Of a stretch of 64,000 bases of DNA, positions 12,624-56,460 are shown one piece after another. A model generated the notes under the pieces. That model saw nothing but the letters and a program-made list of their open reading frames with translations, was not told the DNA's origin and searched no databases. The translations under genes were made by a program, and so were the position numbers. The stretch's first letter is position 1, and each line of letters begins with the position of its first letter. This DNA comes from Coenobita brevimanus. Its lineage: Eukaryota; Arthropoda; Malacostraca; Decapoda; Coenobitidae. The stretch spans positions 30,001,138-30,065,137 of the forward strand of contig CM064732.1 of the NCBI GenBank assembly GCA_032717465.1. Reading direction: 5' to 3'.

Positions 12624-12625
<2 letters not shown>
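11743..12625 (+). pseudogene. CR1-like LINE fragment B with internal deletion
   Basis: It begins with the same block found at 9349-9415 (QFCWMQDFLIK region). It then jumps over the VPQG and FADD region straight into TNTDSCKELQEELNKLHEW, and runs open to the stop at 12593, covering the RT thumb and C-terminus (LEYASVVWSPHLKK, VQRAATRWIPSLRDLSYEER). The end ACAATTAGGTAAG abuts an (AC)n tract. The deletion shifts frame, so no functional RT can be made. Confidence 0.85.

Positions 12626-12627
<2 letters not shown>

Positions 12628-12690
<63 letters not shown>
12628..12690. repeat. (AC)n microsatellite
   Basis: Uninterrupted AC tract between the CR1-like 3' end and SINE family B. Confidence 0.95.
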
Positions 12691-12691
<1 letters not shown>

Positions 12692-12947
12692 GCTCTCTGG
12701 TGCAGTGGTAACGCTCTCTCTTGCCAACTGGTGGACGGGAGTTCGCGCCTCGCTCAGGTTACGAAAAGTTTCACTGACGGAGTGGGTGGTTACTGTCCCC
12801 CTGGAGCAAGGGGACGGGTGTGTGCGTATGTGAAGGTCACAGCCTTGCCCTTAGATCGGACTATATGAGCTCTCAGCTCCCTTCCGGGAGGGTAAAAGCT
12901 GACGATCACGACCATCTAGTGATCCTGACCGACCCGGTGAATTACAC
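12691..12947 (+). mobile_element. tRNA-derived SINE, family B, copy 1
   Basis: TGGTGCAGTGG (12698-12708) fits an A box and GGAGTTCGCGCCT (about 12738-12750) a B box. A body of about 200 bp follows, with the inverted pair GAGCTCTCAGCTCCC and CTTCCGGGAGGG. A second copy at 44030-44284 is roughly 93% identical by eye. Both copies sit between AC tracts. Confidence 0.8.
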
Positions 12948-12950
12948 AAC

Positions 12951-12953
12951 ACA

Positions 12954-12984
<31 letters not shown>
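12951..12984. repeat. (AC)n tail of SINE B
   Basis: AC tract directly following the SINE, likely its evolving 3' tail. Confidence 0.85.
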
Positions 12985-12986
<2 letters not shown>

Positions 12987-13690
12987 CAATGACACTTCAC
13001 AGATAACGAGGCGCACAGTAAGTACAAGTCTCTTGACCTTGAAGTAGATAAGTGAAGCCTGCACAACAAGCAACACCATCAACAGGCAGTACCTCGTGGG
13101 TTTAGGAGGCTCTTTGCCATCTTTTCTCTGCATTTATGAGCCATTGTTTCTGGACATTCCCAGGGGCAGGACTGGAAACATCACTGTCGCTGAGTTACTG
13201 AGATAATGACTTCGATGTACGATAATCTTATACAGGCCGGTGGCCGTAGGAGTGTCAGCCGGACTGGGGGATTACCCACCACTTCAGCCAAGCAATTTTA
13301 ATTCTGTAAGATTTGATCTCTCTCGTTTGAACCTTTGTGGTTTTAAAACAGCCCTTTGCATCCCACTAGAACCTCCAAATTTATTTTAAAATGTAAGAAA
13401 TGTTTTGATGTACAATGTCATTAAAGAAAGACGTCAAAATGAATAAAATAGTTTCGGTTACAGCCCTGTAGACCACTGGTAACTGATGACTGGTTGAAAT
13501 CAAGACTACTGTTAAGTTTATAACCATGACTCATTGTGGCTGTTGCAGTGCGAGTCAGAGAATGTTCCTTCCTCCTTGTCTTCCCCCCTTTCCTACCCCA
13601 TTCCCTATTTTAGATACATGTACAAGATATATTCATATTTTCATTGCAATCTTCCCAGTGCCTGTATATAAATAAATGAATAATATACAC
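12985..13690. other. No recognised feature
   Basis: Low-complexity-free stretch; no gene, tRNA or repeat match was recognised. Confidence 0.4.
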
Positions 13691-13692
13691 TG

Positions 13693-13693
<1 letters not shown>

Positions 13694-13723
<30 letters not shown>

Positions 13724-13989
13724 GAGACACACGTCACACGCGTGTGTACAAATATATTTGTAAGCTCCTGACTGGGAATCGAACCCTGGACCTCTTAGAT
13801 AGAAGTCAGGCACTGATACCACTCCATCATGGTGTGGTAAAAAGCTGTGACAACCTGATTATTTTGACAAAACCAGGTAAATCCGTTATGGGAGGATATA
13901 TTTCGGTCACAACATATAAGGATAATTTCACAGCCCCACGCAACTCGGCAAGTGATAGAGCAGTTTTAATCTATCCTAGACACAAGACG
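13694..13989 (-). mobile_element. tRNA-derived SINE, family A, left part (minus)
   Basis: After a (TA)n tract, the palindromic TGTACAAATATATTTGTA block precedes a tRNA-like segment in minus orientation (13838-13763). Its B box is GGTTCGATTCC (about 13787-13777) and its A-box-like part is near 13830. The body (CCAGGTAAATCCGTTATGGG, CACGCAACTCGGCAAGTG) runs to 13989, where the LINE interrupts it. Sequence resumes at 16916. Confidence 0.8.
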
Positions 13990-16904
13990 TGAGAACGCTA
14001 AATCATGACGGTAAAATCGATGAGTTAGTGAAGGTTTTTCAAAATTACGGACTTGATATTTGTGCTCTGACAGAAACTAGATTAACTGGAGTCGATAAGT
14101 TGGATTTGGAGGATGGCATACGTTTATTGATATCTGGCCGACAGGACGGAATGCATTATCAGGGAGTAGGATTGTTGCTGGGTTGTAAAGCAAATAAGGC
14201 TTTATGTGAGTGGGATCCTATAGATGAGCGATTGCTCTACGCACGGTTTAAATCAAATCATGGCAACATCAGTCTGTTTGTGTGTTATGCACCTACTAAT
14301 GATGCACTCGATGAAAGGAAAGACACATTTTATGAAAAGTTGCAAGAAGGAGTAGGAAGGGTACCTAGACATGATGTTTTGATCTGCGTTGGAGACTTTA
14401 ATGCAGTAATGGGCTGTTCAAATGAGGGATTTGAGGCATGTATGGGTAAGATGGGAGTTGGTAGTAGGATGAGTGAAAACGGAGTGAGGTTTGGAAGCTT
14501 CTGTCTAGCAAATGACTTAGTCATCGGGGGCACACTCTTTCAGCATTGCAATATACACAAGACAACTTGGGTGTCGCCGTGTGGAAAATATCAAAATCAG
14601 ATTGATCACATCGCTATCAGTAGGAGGCATAGAAGTTCTCTGCTAGATGTTCATGTTAAACGGGGAGCGGATATTGGTAGTGACCATCAACTCAGCATTG
14701 CAAAAATAAGGTTTAAACTTAAAAATCAGAAGAAGGAAAAATCTGGTGTTGGTAGATACGATATTGTTAAGCTTAGAAGAGAAGGAGAAGAAAAGGAGGA
14801 ATTCAGATTAGAATGCAGAAATAGGTTTTTGGTGTTGGAAACGTTGGAAGAGGGGGAGAGAAGTGTAGATGAGATGTGGGAGGATGTGAACAAAGTTTTG
14901 CATGAGACTGCTGAATGTACGATTGGAAGGAGACATAGATTCAGGAGAAAGAAATGGATATCAGAGGAAACGTGGGATATGATAAAAAAGAGAGGTGAGG
15001 CTAAATTGAGGAGTGAGATGCAATGCGTTGATGAACGAGAGATTGAATTAGCAAGAGCTGCGTACTGGAGTTTGAATTTAGAAGTAAGAAGGTTAGCTAG
15101 GAGCGATAAAAGAAGATGTGTGGATGAAAAGGTTGCAGAGACTGAAATCCTAATAAACAAAAATGATGGACAGAGTCAAAGAATAGCATATGAATCGATT
15201 AGAGAACTGAGTGGTAATGCAGGTAAACGCAAGGAAATACCAATTAGAGACAGGGAAGGAAATTTATTGACCAAAGATGGAGATATTAAAAATAGATGGA
15301 AAGAGCATTTTGAGACAGTTCTTAATAGACCAATACCACCAGAAGAGGATATACCGTCTGCTCAGGAAGATTTAAATATAGAAACAGGAGAGTTGAGGCT
15401 TGCAGAAGTGGAGAAAGCAGTAAAACAGTTAAAGAATAATAAGGCACCAGGGGAGGATGGTTTATTTCCGGAAATGTTTAAAGTGGAGGGGGATAGATTA
15501 ATAATGATCTTGACCAAGCTATTCAATAAGATATGGGTGACGGGGTTACTACCATCAGTTTGGAAGAATGGTGTAATTGTTAAAGTTCCGAAGAAAGGAG
15601 ACCTGAGCGAATGTGGTAATTGGAGGGGAATCTCTTTGTCACCGATAGCTTTGAAAGTTTTCAGTAGAGTGTTGTTAAATAGGTTGGAGCCGGTGGTTGA
15701 GGGTATTCTGAGGGATGAACAGGCTGGTTTTAGAAAGGGACGTGGTTGCAATGATCAGATCTTTATAGTTAGGCATTTGATGCAGCAAGTTAATGAAATG
15801 AGAGTACCGTTAAGTCTTTGTTTTGTTGATTTTGAAAAGGCTTTTGATAGTGTTTCGAGAGAGTCTATGGGGAAGATCATGAGACATTATGGAATACCAG
15901 AGGAGTTTGTGAGGGTCATTATGAAAATGCATGAGGACACATTTTGTAAAGTGATGGTTGATGGTTGTCTGAGTGATTCGTTTGAAGTCAAGTCCGGAGT
16001 AATTCAAGGTGGTGTTCTATCGCCTTTACTATTTATATTGGTCATTGATTACATTATGAAACGTGTTGGAACAGAAACCGGTGCAGGTATGCTTTGGGGA
16101 GAGAACAGGAAACTTTTGGATTTAGATTATGCAGATGATATAGTTTTGATTTGTGATGGGCCAGAAGAGATGCAGAGAGTGTTGGACTGTTTGGTGAGTG
16201 AAGGTCGCAAGGTGGGTTTGGTTATTAATTGTGGAAAAACTGAAATAATCAATATGAATATGGAAAATGCGCAGGAATGTGTAATTGGAGGTATGGTTGT
16301 AAAGCAAGTTGATAGGTTTAAATATTTAGGTACTTATTTAGCCAAGGATGGTTCTTTGAACTTTGAATTCGAGGAAAGGTTAAAGAAGGCTAATCAGGCA
16401 ATGGGAATGCTTAAAAATATTTGGAATAATAACAATTTCTCTGTGCATACAAAAATCAAACTTTATAAGGTAATGGTTAGGAGTATCTTAATTTATGGAC
16501 ACGAGTCTTGGTACAGCACAGTGACTATGGAAAATAAATTCTTGGTGTTTGAAAATAAAGCACTTAGAAGAATATTAGGAGTTAAGTGGTGGGAAAGGAT
16601 ACCATATAGTAGAATTAGAGAAATAACGGGAGTGCAGCCGATCGATGAATATGTTAGATTCTCACGATGGAAGTGGCTAGGACATGTGTATAGGAGACAG
16701 GGAATAGTACGAGGTACACCAGGGTGGGTGGCACCTGGTAGGAGAGGTAGAGGAAGGCCAAAAGAGACGTGGGTGAGGACAATGAGACGGGAAGCTGGAG
16801 ATGAGTGTTGGGGAGATCTTGAGGAGTTAGCACAAGATAGGATGTGGTGGTGTGAGTTCATCGAGGCCCTATGCATCCCCGAGGGTGCCACAGGAAATGA
16901 TTGA
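13989..16904 (+). CDS. Endonuclease/reverse transcriptase polyprotein of RTE-type LINE, 971 codons
   Basis: A single frame runs without a stop for 971 codons. Residues 1-240 are an APE-type endonuclease: ALTETRLTG has catalytic Glu at about 29, VGDFNAVMG lies at 134-142, QIDHIAIS at 204-211 and the terminal GSDHQ at 230-234. Residues about 470-800 are the reverse transcriptase: NKAPGEDG 484-491, EQAGFRKGRGCNDQ 577-590, CFVDFEKAFDSV 611-622 (domain A), SGVIQGGVLSPLLF 669-682 (domain B) and YADD 714-717 (catalytic). The C-terminal region has RWKWLGHVYRR and a GRRGRGRPKETW motif. No ATG opens the frame: the 5' truncation removed the start and the conserved first Asn of the endonuclease, so the copy is probably unable to move itself. 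Family assignment rests on length, domain order and tail. Confidence 0.9.
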   Translation: MRTLNHDGKIDELVKVFQNYGLDICALTETRLTGVDKLDLEDGIRLLISGRQDGMHYQGVGLLLGCKANKALCEWDPIDERLLYARFKSNHGNISLFVCYAPTNDALDERKDTFYEKLQEGVGRVPRHDVLICVGDFNAVMGCSNEGFEACMGKMGVGSRMSENGVRFGSFCLANDLVIGGTLFQHCNIHKTTWVSPCGKYQNQIDHIAISRRHRSSLLDVHVKRGADIGSDHQLSIAKIRFKLKNQKKEKSGVGRYDIVKLRREGEEKEEFRLECRNRFLVLETLEEGERSVDEMWEDVNKVLHETAECTIGRRHRFRRKKWISEETWDMIKKRGEAKLRSEMQCVDEREIELARAAYWSLNLEVRRLARSDKRRCVDEKVAETEILINKNDGQSQRIAYESIRELSGNAGKRKEIPIRDREGNLLTKDGDIKNRWKEHFETVLNRPIPPEEDIPSAQEDLNIETGELRLAEVEKAVKQLKNNKAPGEDGLFPEMFKVEGDRLIMILTKLFNKIWVTGLLPSVWKNGVIVKVPKKGDLSECGNWRGISLSPIALKVFSRVLLNRLEPVVEGILRDEQAGFRKGRGCNDQIFIVRHLMQQVNEMRVPLSLCFVDFEKAFDSVSRESMGKIMRHYGIPEEFVRVIMKMHEDTFCKVMVDGCLSDSFEVKSGVIQGGVLSPLLFILVIDYIMKRVGTETGAGMLWGENRKLLDLDYADDIVLICDGPEEMQRVLDCLVSEGRKVGLVINCGKTEIINMNMENAQECVIGGMVVKQVDRFKYLGTYLAKDGSLNFEFEERLKKANQAMGMLKNIWNNNNFSVHTKIKLYKVMVRSILIYGHESWYSTVTMENKFLVFENKALRRILGVKWWERIPYSRIREITGVQPIDEYVRFSRWKWLGHVYRRQGIVRGTPGWVAPGRRGRGRPKETWVRTMRREAGDECWGDLEELAQDRMWWCEFIEALCIPEGATGND

Positions 16905-16915
16905 TTGATTGATTG
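13990..16915 (+). mobile_element. RTE-type LINE, slightly 5'-truncated, with 12-bp target duplication
   Basis: The insert is flanked by AGACACAAGACG at 13978-13989 and again at 16916-16927. It starts inside the endonuclease at the VRTLN of the usual NVRTLN and ends in a (TGAT)n tail at about 16898-16915. The tail contains the stop codon, so there is essentially no 3' UTR. Removing the insert restores a continuous SINE A body, as shown by the uninterrupted copy at about 17395-17440. The perfect duplication and open reading frame imply a recent insertion. Confidence 0.93.
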
Positions 16916-17658
16916 AGACACAAGACGAGCGTCTTTAGATGTTGGAGAGAAACAAATTATACGCGTGTGTACAAATATATTTGTATGCTCCTGACTAGGA
17001 ATCGAACCCTGGACCTCTTAGATAAAAGTTAGGCACTAATACCACTCAACCACAGGTGTAATGACTCAAATTTAATTTTTTCCCTTCGTTTTTTGTGCAC
17101 CACGGGCTGGGATAAAAAAAAAAAAAGGTAATTGCGCAACCCACAGGTTAAAACTGCTCAGCCACCTGCCGAGTTGCGTGGGGCTGTGAAATGATCCTAA
17201 TGTGTTGTGACTGAAATATATCCTCCCATAATGGATTTACCTGGTTCATAAAAAAAAATCAGGTTTTCACACATCTTACCACGCCGTGGTTGAGTGGTAT
17301 CAGTACCTGACTTCTATTAAAGAGGTCCGGGGTTCGATTCCCATTCAGGAGTGTACAAATATATTTGTACACACGCGTGTAATGTGTGTCTCTCCAACAT
17401 CTAAAGACATTAGTGTTGTGCGTAGGATAGATTAAAACTGCTCTGTCACTTGCCGAGTTGCGTGGGGCTGTGAAATTATCCTAATGTGATTGAAATATAT
17501 CCTGATTGAAATATATCCCTCCATAATGGATTTACTTGGTTTGTCAAAAAAAAAAAAAAAAAAATCAGGTTGTCACAGCTTTTATCACACTGTGGTTGGG
17601 TGGCATCAGTGCCTGACTTCTATCTAAGACGTCCAGGGTACGATTCCCAGTCAGCAGC

Positions 17659-17660
<2 letters not shown>
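16916..17660. mobile_element. SINE family A copies in head-to-head inverted arrangement
   Basis: The minus-oriented SINE continues after the LINE with a palindrome block and a second tRNA-like segment (17057-16990, minus). After a spacer (17058-17139) the same units appear on +: body, tRNA-like segment (17281-17351, B box GGTTCGATTCC), a perfect 22-bp palindrome at 17351-17372 followed by ACACGCGTGT, body again, then another tRNA-like segment (17588-17658). The locus is a large inverted repeat of SINE dimers. tRNA-like parts keep A- and B-box positions but lack a full cloverleaf, so they are SINE heads and not tRNA genes. Confidence 0.75.

Positions 17661-17740
<80 letters not shown>
17661..17740. 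repeat. (TA)n microsatellite
   Basis: About 80 bp of uninterrupted TA immediately after the last SINE A tRNA-like segment. Confidence 0.95.
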
Positions 17741-17744
<4 letters not shown>

Positions 17745-17955
17745 TGGGTTGAATTAAGAATCAGCAACAGGAGACCACAAAACTTGAAGAACTATCTGTG
17801 AAACGACAAGTGAAGTGGAACCATCAGCATGTGAAAACATATGCTGAAATTTTCACACTTACTGTACGTCCATGTAGAGATCACAACTTCTGACACTTAA
17901 TTTTATACATACATTTTTTTCAGTCCAGTAAACGTTATTCACATTCATGACTATG

Positions 17956-18004
<49 letters not shown>

Positions 18005-18226
18005 AACTTAATAGTCTAATAATTTTTTGTTCGGAATGATGGTAACACAGCACGGATGATAAAACAGAGTGAGCTAGGAAGAAAAGTACCAGCCATTATA
18101 AATTATGAATCTATAATATTTTTGGTGTGATATGTTTCAGATGAGAGTTACGGCCACCCTCTTTCCACGGTAATATTTTTCTTTGCTTGTGAAGTAAAAG
18201 CAAGTGTTGCTGATTACTGGACGCAC

Positions 18227-18287
<61 letters not shown>

Positions 18288-18300
18288 AAGTTAATCAGCT
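17741..18300. other. Unassigned spacer with (CT)n and (GT)n tracts
   Basis: A CT tract at 17958-17998 and a GT tract at 18228-18285 are the only recognisable structures. Confidence 0.7.
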
Positions 18301-18746
18301 GTATCTAACGTAAAGAAACAGGTGGAGGGATTGCCGGTTAGCCATGGGGATTGATCTGTTATCTTTGGGAACAACAGGTGAAGGTGACATTGCAAGGTCA
18401 AACGCTGACATAGTAAGGCCAATTTAAACAGTTTTTATTCAGCTTAAATCAAATATAGAGGGACTGAGATTATGGCAAGAACTATTTTGAGAGCAATCAA
18501 TCAACGGTCATTGTTGCAGGGCACGGTCAGTCTTCGACCCAAGTGTCTGTGTGAACAAAATGAACTAAAATAGTTTTGATCCGATTTGAACCAAGCTTGG
18601 TGGAAGTGTTGAGGATAACCCAAATGGCAGACCTACTGTTCTGTAGAACAATAAGTCTAAAGTCAAGGTCACAGGCAAGGTCATCTTAAACAGTTTTTAA
18701 ATCGAGTTAGATCAAATTTTATGGAAGGCTTCAATGTCCGGCAAGA
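18301..18746 (-). repeat. AGGTCA-rich dispersed repeat (left part)
   Basis: Degenerate units containing CAAGGTCA, 'AAACAGTTTTT(A/G)ATC' and TTGGTGGAAG (the reverse complements of the CCTTGACC and CTTCCACCAA units elsewhere). TCAAGGTCA occurs exactly at 18663-18671. It is split from its right part by the TTAA-flanked element. Confidence 0.75.
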
Positions 18747-18750
18747 TTAA

Positions 18751-19642
18751 CCCTTCGTGGACCAGGGGTTACCAAGTTACACGGAAGGCTGATGGGGTCC
18801 CGGCGGACCCCAAAACTTAATGGTGTATTTCTGCCATATTCATAAAGTTATATCCATTAAACTTTGTACATATGTTGCCCAGGACACGGCAACTGGAACC
18901 AACCCACCAAGTGTCCCCCCCCCTTTTTTTTTATTTTAATTTTTTTTTTTCATTTTATCAATTTTATTAAAGTTTGAGTGTGGAAGTACTGATTCTACAC
19001 TTATTTGAATGTCTGATTGTCAGTATTCTTGGAACAGGTTCTCAAAATAATAACAAGTTCATGTGTAAAGTAAATTAGCATGATCATAAAATAAAACTAT
19101 CCCTATAATGTTCAAATTTGGTACAACAATTTCTTGTTTTATCCTCTTGATGAGCATCTTCTGTATTACTACCACCACTTGCATTTTCAGAATTATCATC
19201 AGCACTCACAGGAGACTCAATACTACTCACACTAATTTCACTGTCCGATCGTTCAAGCACTTCATAATCATCAGCGTCGGATACAGATAAATCACCATCT
19301 GAATAATTTTCTTCTTCTTGGTCACCTTCTGCCACCGCCATTGAGGCATAAAACTTTGCTACTGGTATTGACATTGTCCTAATGTTTATAATCTGAAATA
19401 TCTGAAGAAAAAAAAAAATAGTCACACGAAAGCTAGGTGGGGTCCTGGCAGGCCCCACTGATATTTATTGCACTGTCACTCCTTAATTGTGTGAGATTTT
19501 TTGCTCAAATTTTATAAGGATATAAGATAACCATCTACAATAAAAGTCATGAGAGGCCAGGCTGTGAAAGTAAAAAATGGCTTAATGGCAACATTTTAAA
19601 AACATGCTGGGGTCCACAGGAACCCCATTTGCCCACGAAGGG
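18751..19642. mobile_element. piggyBac-like element, internally deleted, TTAA target duplication
   Basis: TTAA flanks both ends (18747-18750 and 19643-19646). The terminal inverted repeat begins CCCTTCGTGG at 18751-18760 and at 19642-19633 on the other strand, with imperfect matching continuing for about 24 bp (GGGGTT block). A subterminal palindrome GGGGTCC-N4-GGACCCC lies at 18794-18811. Related copies are at 19439-19456 and 19609-19626. The 892-bp length is far below an autonomous piggyBac. Flanks read continuously into the AGGTCA-rich repeat, consistent with a clean TTAA insertion. Confidence 0.85.
19084..19458 (-). pseudogene. Relic of piggyBac-like transposase N-terminus
   Basis: This minus-strand frame of 124 codons, inside the TTAA element, encodes an acidic Ser/Asp/Glu-rich segment (SDGDLSVSDADD, RSDSEISVSS). 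It resembles the low-complexity acidic N-terminus of piggyBac transposases. The catalytic DDD core is absent, so this is at most the stub left by internal deletion. The assignment depends mainly on the element around it. Confidence 0.5.
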
Positions 19643-19646
19643 TTAA

Positions 19647-19865
19647 AGGAATTCGATTTCGAGAACCGTGAGCTTAAGGTCAAGGTCACAGGGAATGGCA
19701 AATGGCAAGGCCGAAGGGCAAGATCAACTCAAGCAGTGTTGATCTGGTTTCGACCAAACCTGATGGAGGAATTTAAGATCAGGTGAGGATGAAATGACTC
19801 GAAATTGAGAGCAATTGGTTGAATGTAAAGGCCATAAGTCAAAGTCAGATATTCGGCCCTTAGCC
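19647..19865 (-). repeat. AGGTCA-rich dispersed repeat (right part)
   Basis: This continues the repeat after the TTAA element (GAATTCGATTTCGAGAAC). AGGTCAAGGTCA at 19677-19688 holds the extended half-site TCAAGGTCA at 19680-19688. Confidence 0.8.
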
Positions 19866-20477
19866 CATTAGCTATTTTAATATACATGTTCTAGTATTAT
19901 TATTCGTGCTTTCAAAATATTTTTTTAAGTTTAGGGGAGAGAGAATTTTCGAATCTGATGGGTTAGATATACAGTAGATTTCAATAACTCTTCAGATACA
20001 AGAGGCGGTTCCAAAGTTGAATAGAATTGTCTGAAGGCGACGAGAATATGCCAAATAAAGACCTCACCAGACTGAAGGGATTAACCACGTTAATATAGTT
20101 CTTTCAGTGCCATGACATATCATTGTACTTTATTCTTCACACCTCCAGACGATTTTGTAAAGTTATGGAGAGACTAATTGTAGCTGTGGGGTTGGAACAG
20201 TCTACATTAACCCCTGCTGAAAAATATCGTATGAAGGCTGCTGGACTATAAACAAACAAATTAAAATAAATAAATTAATAAATAAAAAGAAAAATAGATA
20301 AATAAATAAATGGAACTATTACCGGTCTTCTGGCGTTCAGCAGTTCTGGGAAATATCTGAATGCACGTCGGATTATTTTGGCCTTATATTTTAGGGAGAG
20401 TTTTCGTAATGAAGGGATTAGAGCTAAACCTCTTTCATTGAGTAGGGCCCTGTGTGAACTCTGTAACTGTGCAAAAG

Positions 20478-20479
<2 letters not shown>
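19866..20479. other. Spacer upstream of the SORD-like gene
   Basis: It contains a degenerate copy of the TCAGTCCGATGACG-type MITE end (about 20100-20200) and AATA-rich sequence (20255-20310). No other feature is seen. Confidence 0.5.
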
Positions 20480-20513
<34 letters not shown>

Positions 20514-20606
20514 AGTTGCTCTCCATGACCCTCGTCGTCAAGGTCAGTGCAGATAAAGCGGTGAGTGGGGTGGTAACAGTGTCAGTGCAGCAGAGGACAC
20601 GACACC
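20480..20606 (+). promoter_or_regulatory. Candidate proximal promoter and 5' UTR of SORD-like gene
   Basis: A (CT)n tract at 20481-20511 (GAGA-type on the other strand) is followed directly by TCAGT at 20512-20516, an arthropod initiator-like pentamer, 91 bp before the start ATG. AGGTC lies at about +28, where a DPE would be, but matches imperfectly. An upstream ATG at 20525 opens a frame to 20641 that overlaps the main start out of frame. Placement of the transcription start is inference. Confidence 0.3.
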
Positions 20607-54432
<33,826 letters not shown>

Positions 54433-54539
54433 GTGAGTTGAACTGACACCTGTTTTACATTTACACCTGCGAGGGGGAGTGCAAGGGGGTTATGTGTTTG
54501 GTCTGGTTTGTCTGTCTATCCATCTGTCTTTCTGTTAGC

Positions 54540-55080
54540 AAGATTATGGAAGGCTATGAAATGGAACGTCACCAAATTTGGTAAATGGCTTAGGACCATC
54601 TGAGGAACAGGTGATTAGCTTTTTCATGCAAAATACCATAGGTCATCTGTCAAGGGTAAAGTAAACTCAGTTTTAATCCGATTTTGACTACACTTGGTGG
54701 AAGGGTTGAGGGACAGGAAAGGATGAAGTGTTCAAGTTTTTGGGACACTCAGTCAGAGGTAAAAATCACGGCAACGACTTTTTATTTATTTATTTTTTTT
54801 TTTACTAAAATGAGTCTGATTGGACTTGGATCAAACATGGTGGAAGGGTTTAATGGTAAACGAGGGTGAAATTATTTTGTTTTGAAACCAATAGGTCAAA
54901 TGTGAGGTTACAGGTTAAAACTAACTTTGACAAATCGATACGACTTGAACCAACTTGGTGGATGGGCTGAGGGTCGGATAAGGATGATGTAATTCGATTT
55001 TGAGAGTAATCGATCAAAGGTCAAGGGCACAAGGCAGGGTCAGATGTTGGGCCTGATGACCCTTCCACACGATCAGTGGA
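54540..55080 (-). repeat. AGGTCA-rich dispersed repeat, minus orientation
   Basis: Units with CTTGGTGGAAGGGTTGAGGG and GTCAAAGGTCAAGG-type motifs; terminal unit near 55050. Confidence 0.75.
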
Positions 55081-55359
55081 CACCTGTCCTATCAGAGCAC
55101 TTTGCTCTTCAGTTTACAAAGCGTCGTGACGACTCAGACCATAAACAGTAGATCTGAAGCAGAGAAGGTCCTTTAATTCTTCATGTCTTCACAATTATTT
55201 TCCAAAATTTTTTCATTACCATACTTCAGACCCAAATATGCCCACTGGTTGTGTGGACGGACCTGCAGACAGAATGTACGATGCGGGTGTTGAAACTGTT
55301 GAGTGCTTCTTGTTTGTTCTTGCTACTGCAACATGCCTTTTATATTTTGTTTTTGTTAC

Positions 55360-55362
<3 letters not shown>
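55081..55362. other. Intron sequence, no feature
   Basis: Nothing recognised. Confidence 0.4.

Positions 55363-55431
<69 letters not shown>
55363..55431. repeat. (TA)n microsatellite
   Basis: About 69 bp of TA. Confidence 0.95.
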
Positions 55432-55434
<3 letters not shown>

Positions 55435-55559
55435 AACAGAACACTTGAAGTGTCAGTGGGACGTCTCCAGCAACGCCTTTCGTTGTTTGCCTGAGTTTAT
55501 CAGATGCCTTTATATTTCGTTCTTACTACCACCAAACTGGTGGTGGATATACAAATGTC

Positions 55560-56100
55560 CTTGTTAACCCCTTCACTGTTATAGTGTCGGCTTCCTTAGC
55601 CCAAGAAAAATGTGGGTCGTATCTAGATTGTATTACAAAATACTTTATCAGAATTAAGTGATGAATTCCATTCAGTGCTGCGCCTTTTTAAATTTCACTT
55701 CTGGTGTCTTCAAATGATTTTATTCAGAGCAGGAGAGGATCTTAGTTGTGAGTGCAGTGGGACGACTCCATAATATTAATGACCTTCACTCTGCATGGTT
55801 GCCACAGTGCAATTAACCTCTTTCAGTACCATGACGTCTTTTACATTTTAGCTTCTATTATTATTATTATTGGTTGTTAACCCAGGTTGATCTGAAATGT
55901 GAACCAAATAGACTGCAGGCTGAAGCTGCCCCCCTCCTGCAATCAGCCACTCCCCTTTCAGGGGATGTGGAGAGAGCTGAGAGGTGTTTACATAACCAAG
56001 CAGGGAAGCCGCCCAGCTCGTGCCATCGTGCCATGGCGTTCCCCTCCAGCACCTCTCGATTAATAAAAGAAAAAAAAAGTTAATTATGACCACGTCTAAA
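55560..56100. mobile_element. MITE-like ends and a poly(A) dispersed repeat
   Basis: MITE-family ends lie near 55670-55760 and 55822-55855 (TTTCAGTACCATGACGTC). 55870-56080 is a compact repeat ending in an A-rich run, with AACCCAGGTTGATCTGAAAT and CCCCTTTCAGGGGATGTGG (a small hairpin). Its family is unknown. Confidence 0.45.
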
Positions 56101-56460
56101 ACGTCCAGCCGGAAAGGTGTTTTCATCGCTGAATAGAATCATGTTGAAATATCAAGAATAAAATGCAAAGATGTCAGCTTTCTGAGGGAGTTATAACACT
56201 GGATGCTGGTGGGGATCTGTTTACCTGGATTTATATGCAACTGCAGGACCGATCCGTCTCCTTGGACTGAGAGTTATAGCCGTAAACAACCTTCCCCATC
56301 CTGGCAAAGCTCGAATCTAAACTGAGGGTGATGCTTGTGAAAGCTAAAGTGTTGTGTTTAATGTGTATGTCAGTGTGTTGGGTGTATGGCATCGGTAGCA
56401 ACTGACAGGCTGCTTATGTGCTGTTGTTCTTAGGACCATATTACCATCACCCACCAGAGT

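Noticed and set aside
13763..13838. tRNA gene (also at 16990, 17281, 17588, 12698, 44037, 60449)
   Set aside because: A- and B-box-like motifs are present but no complete cloverleaf. Each is attached to a repeated SINE body.
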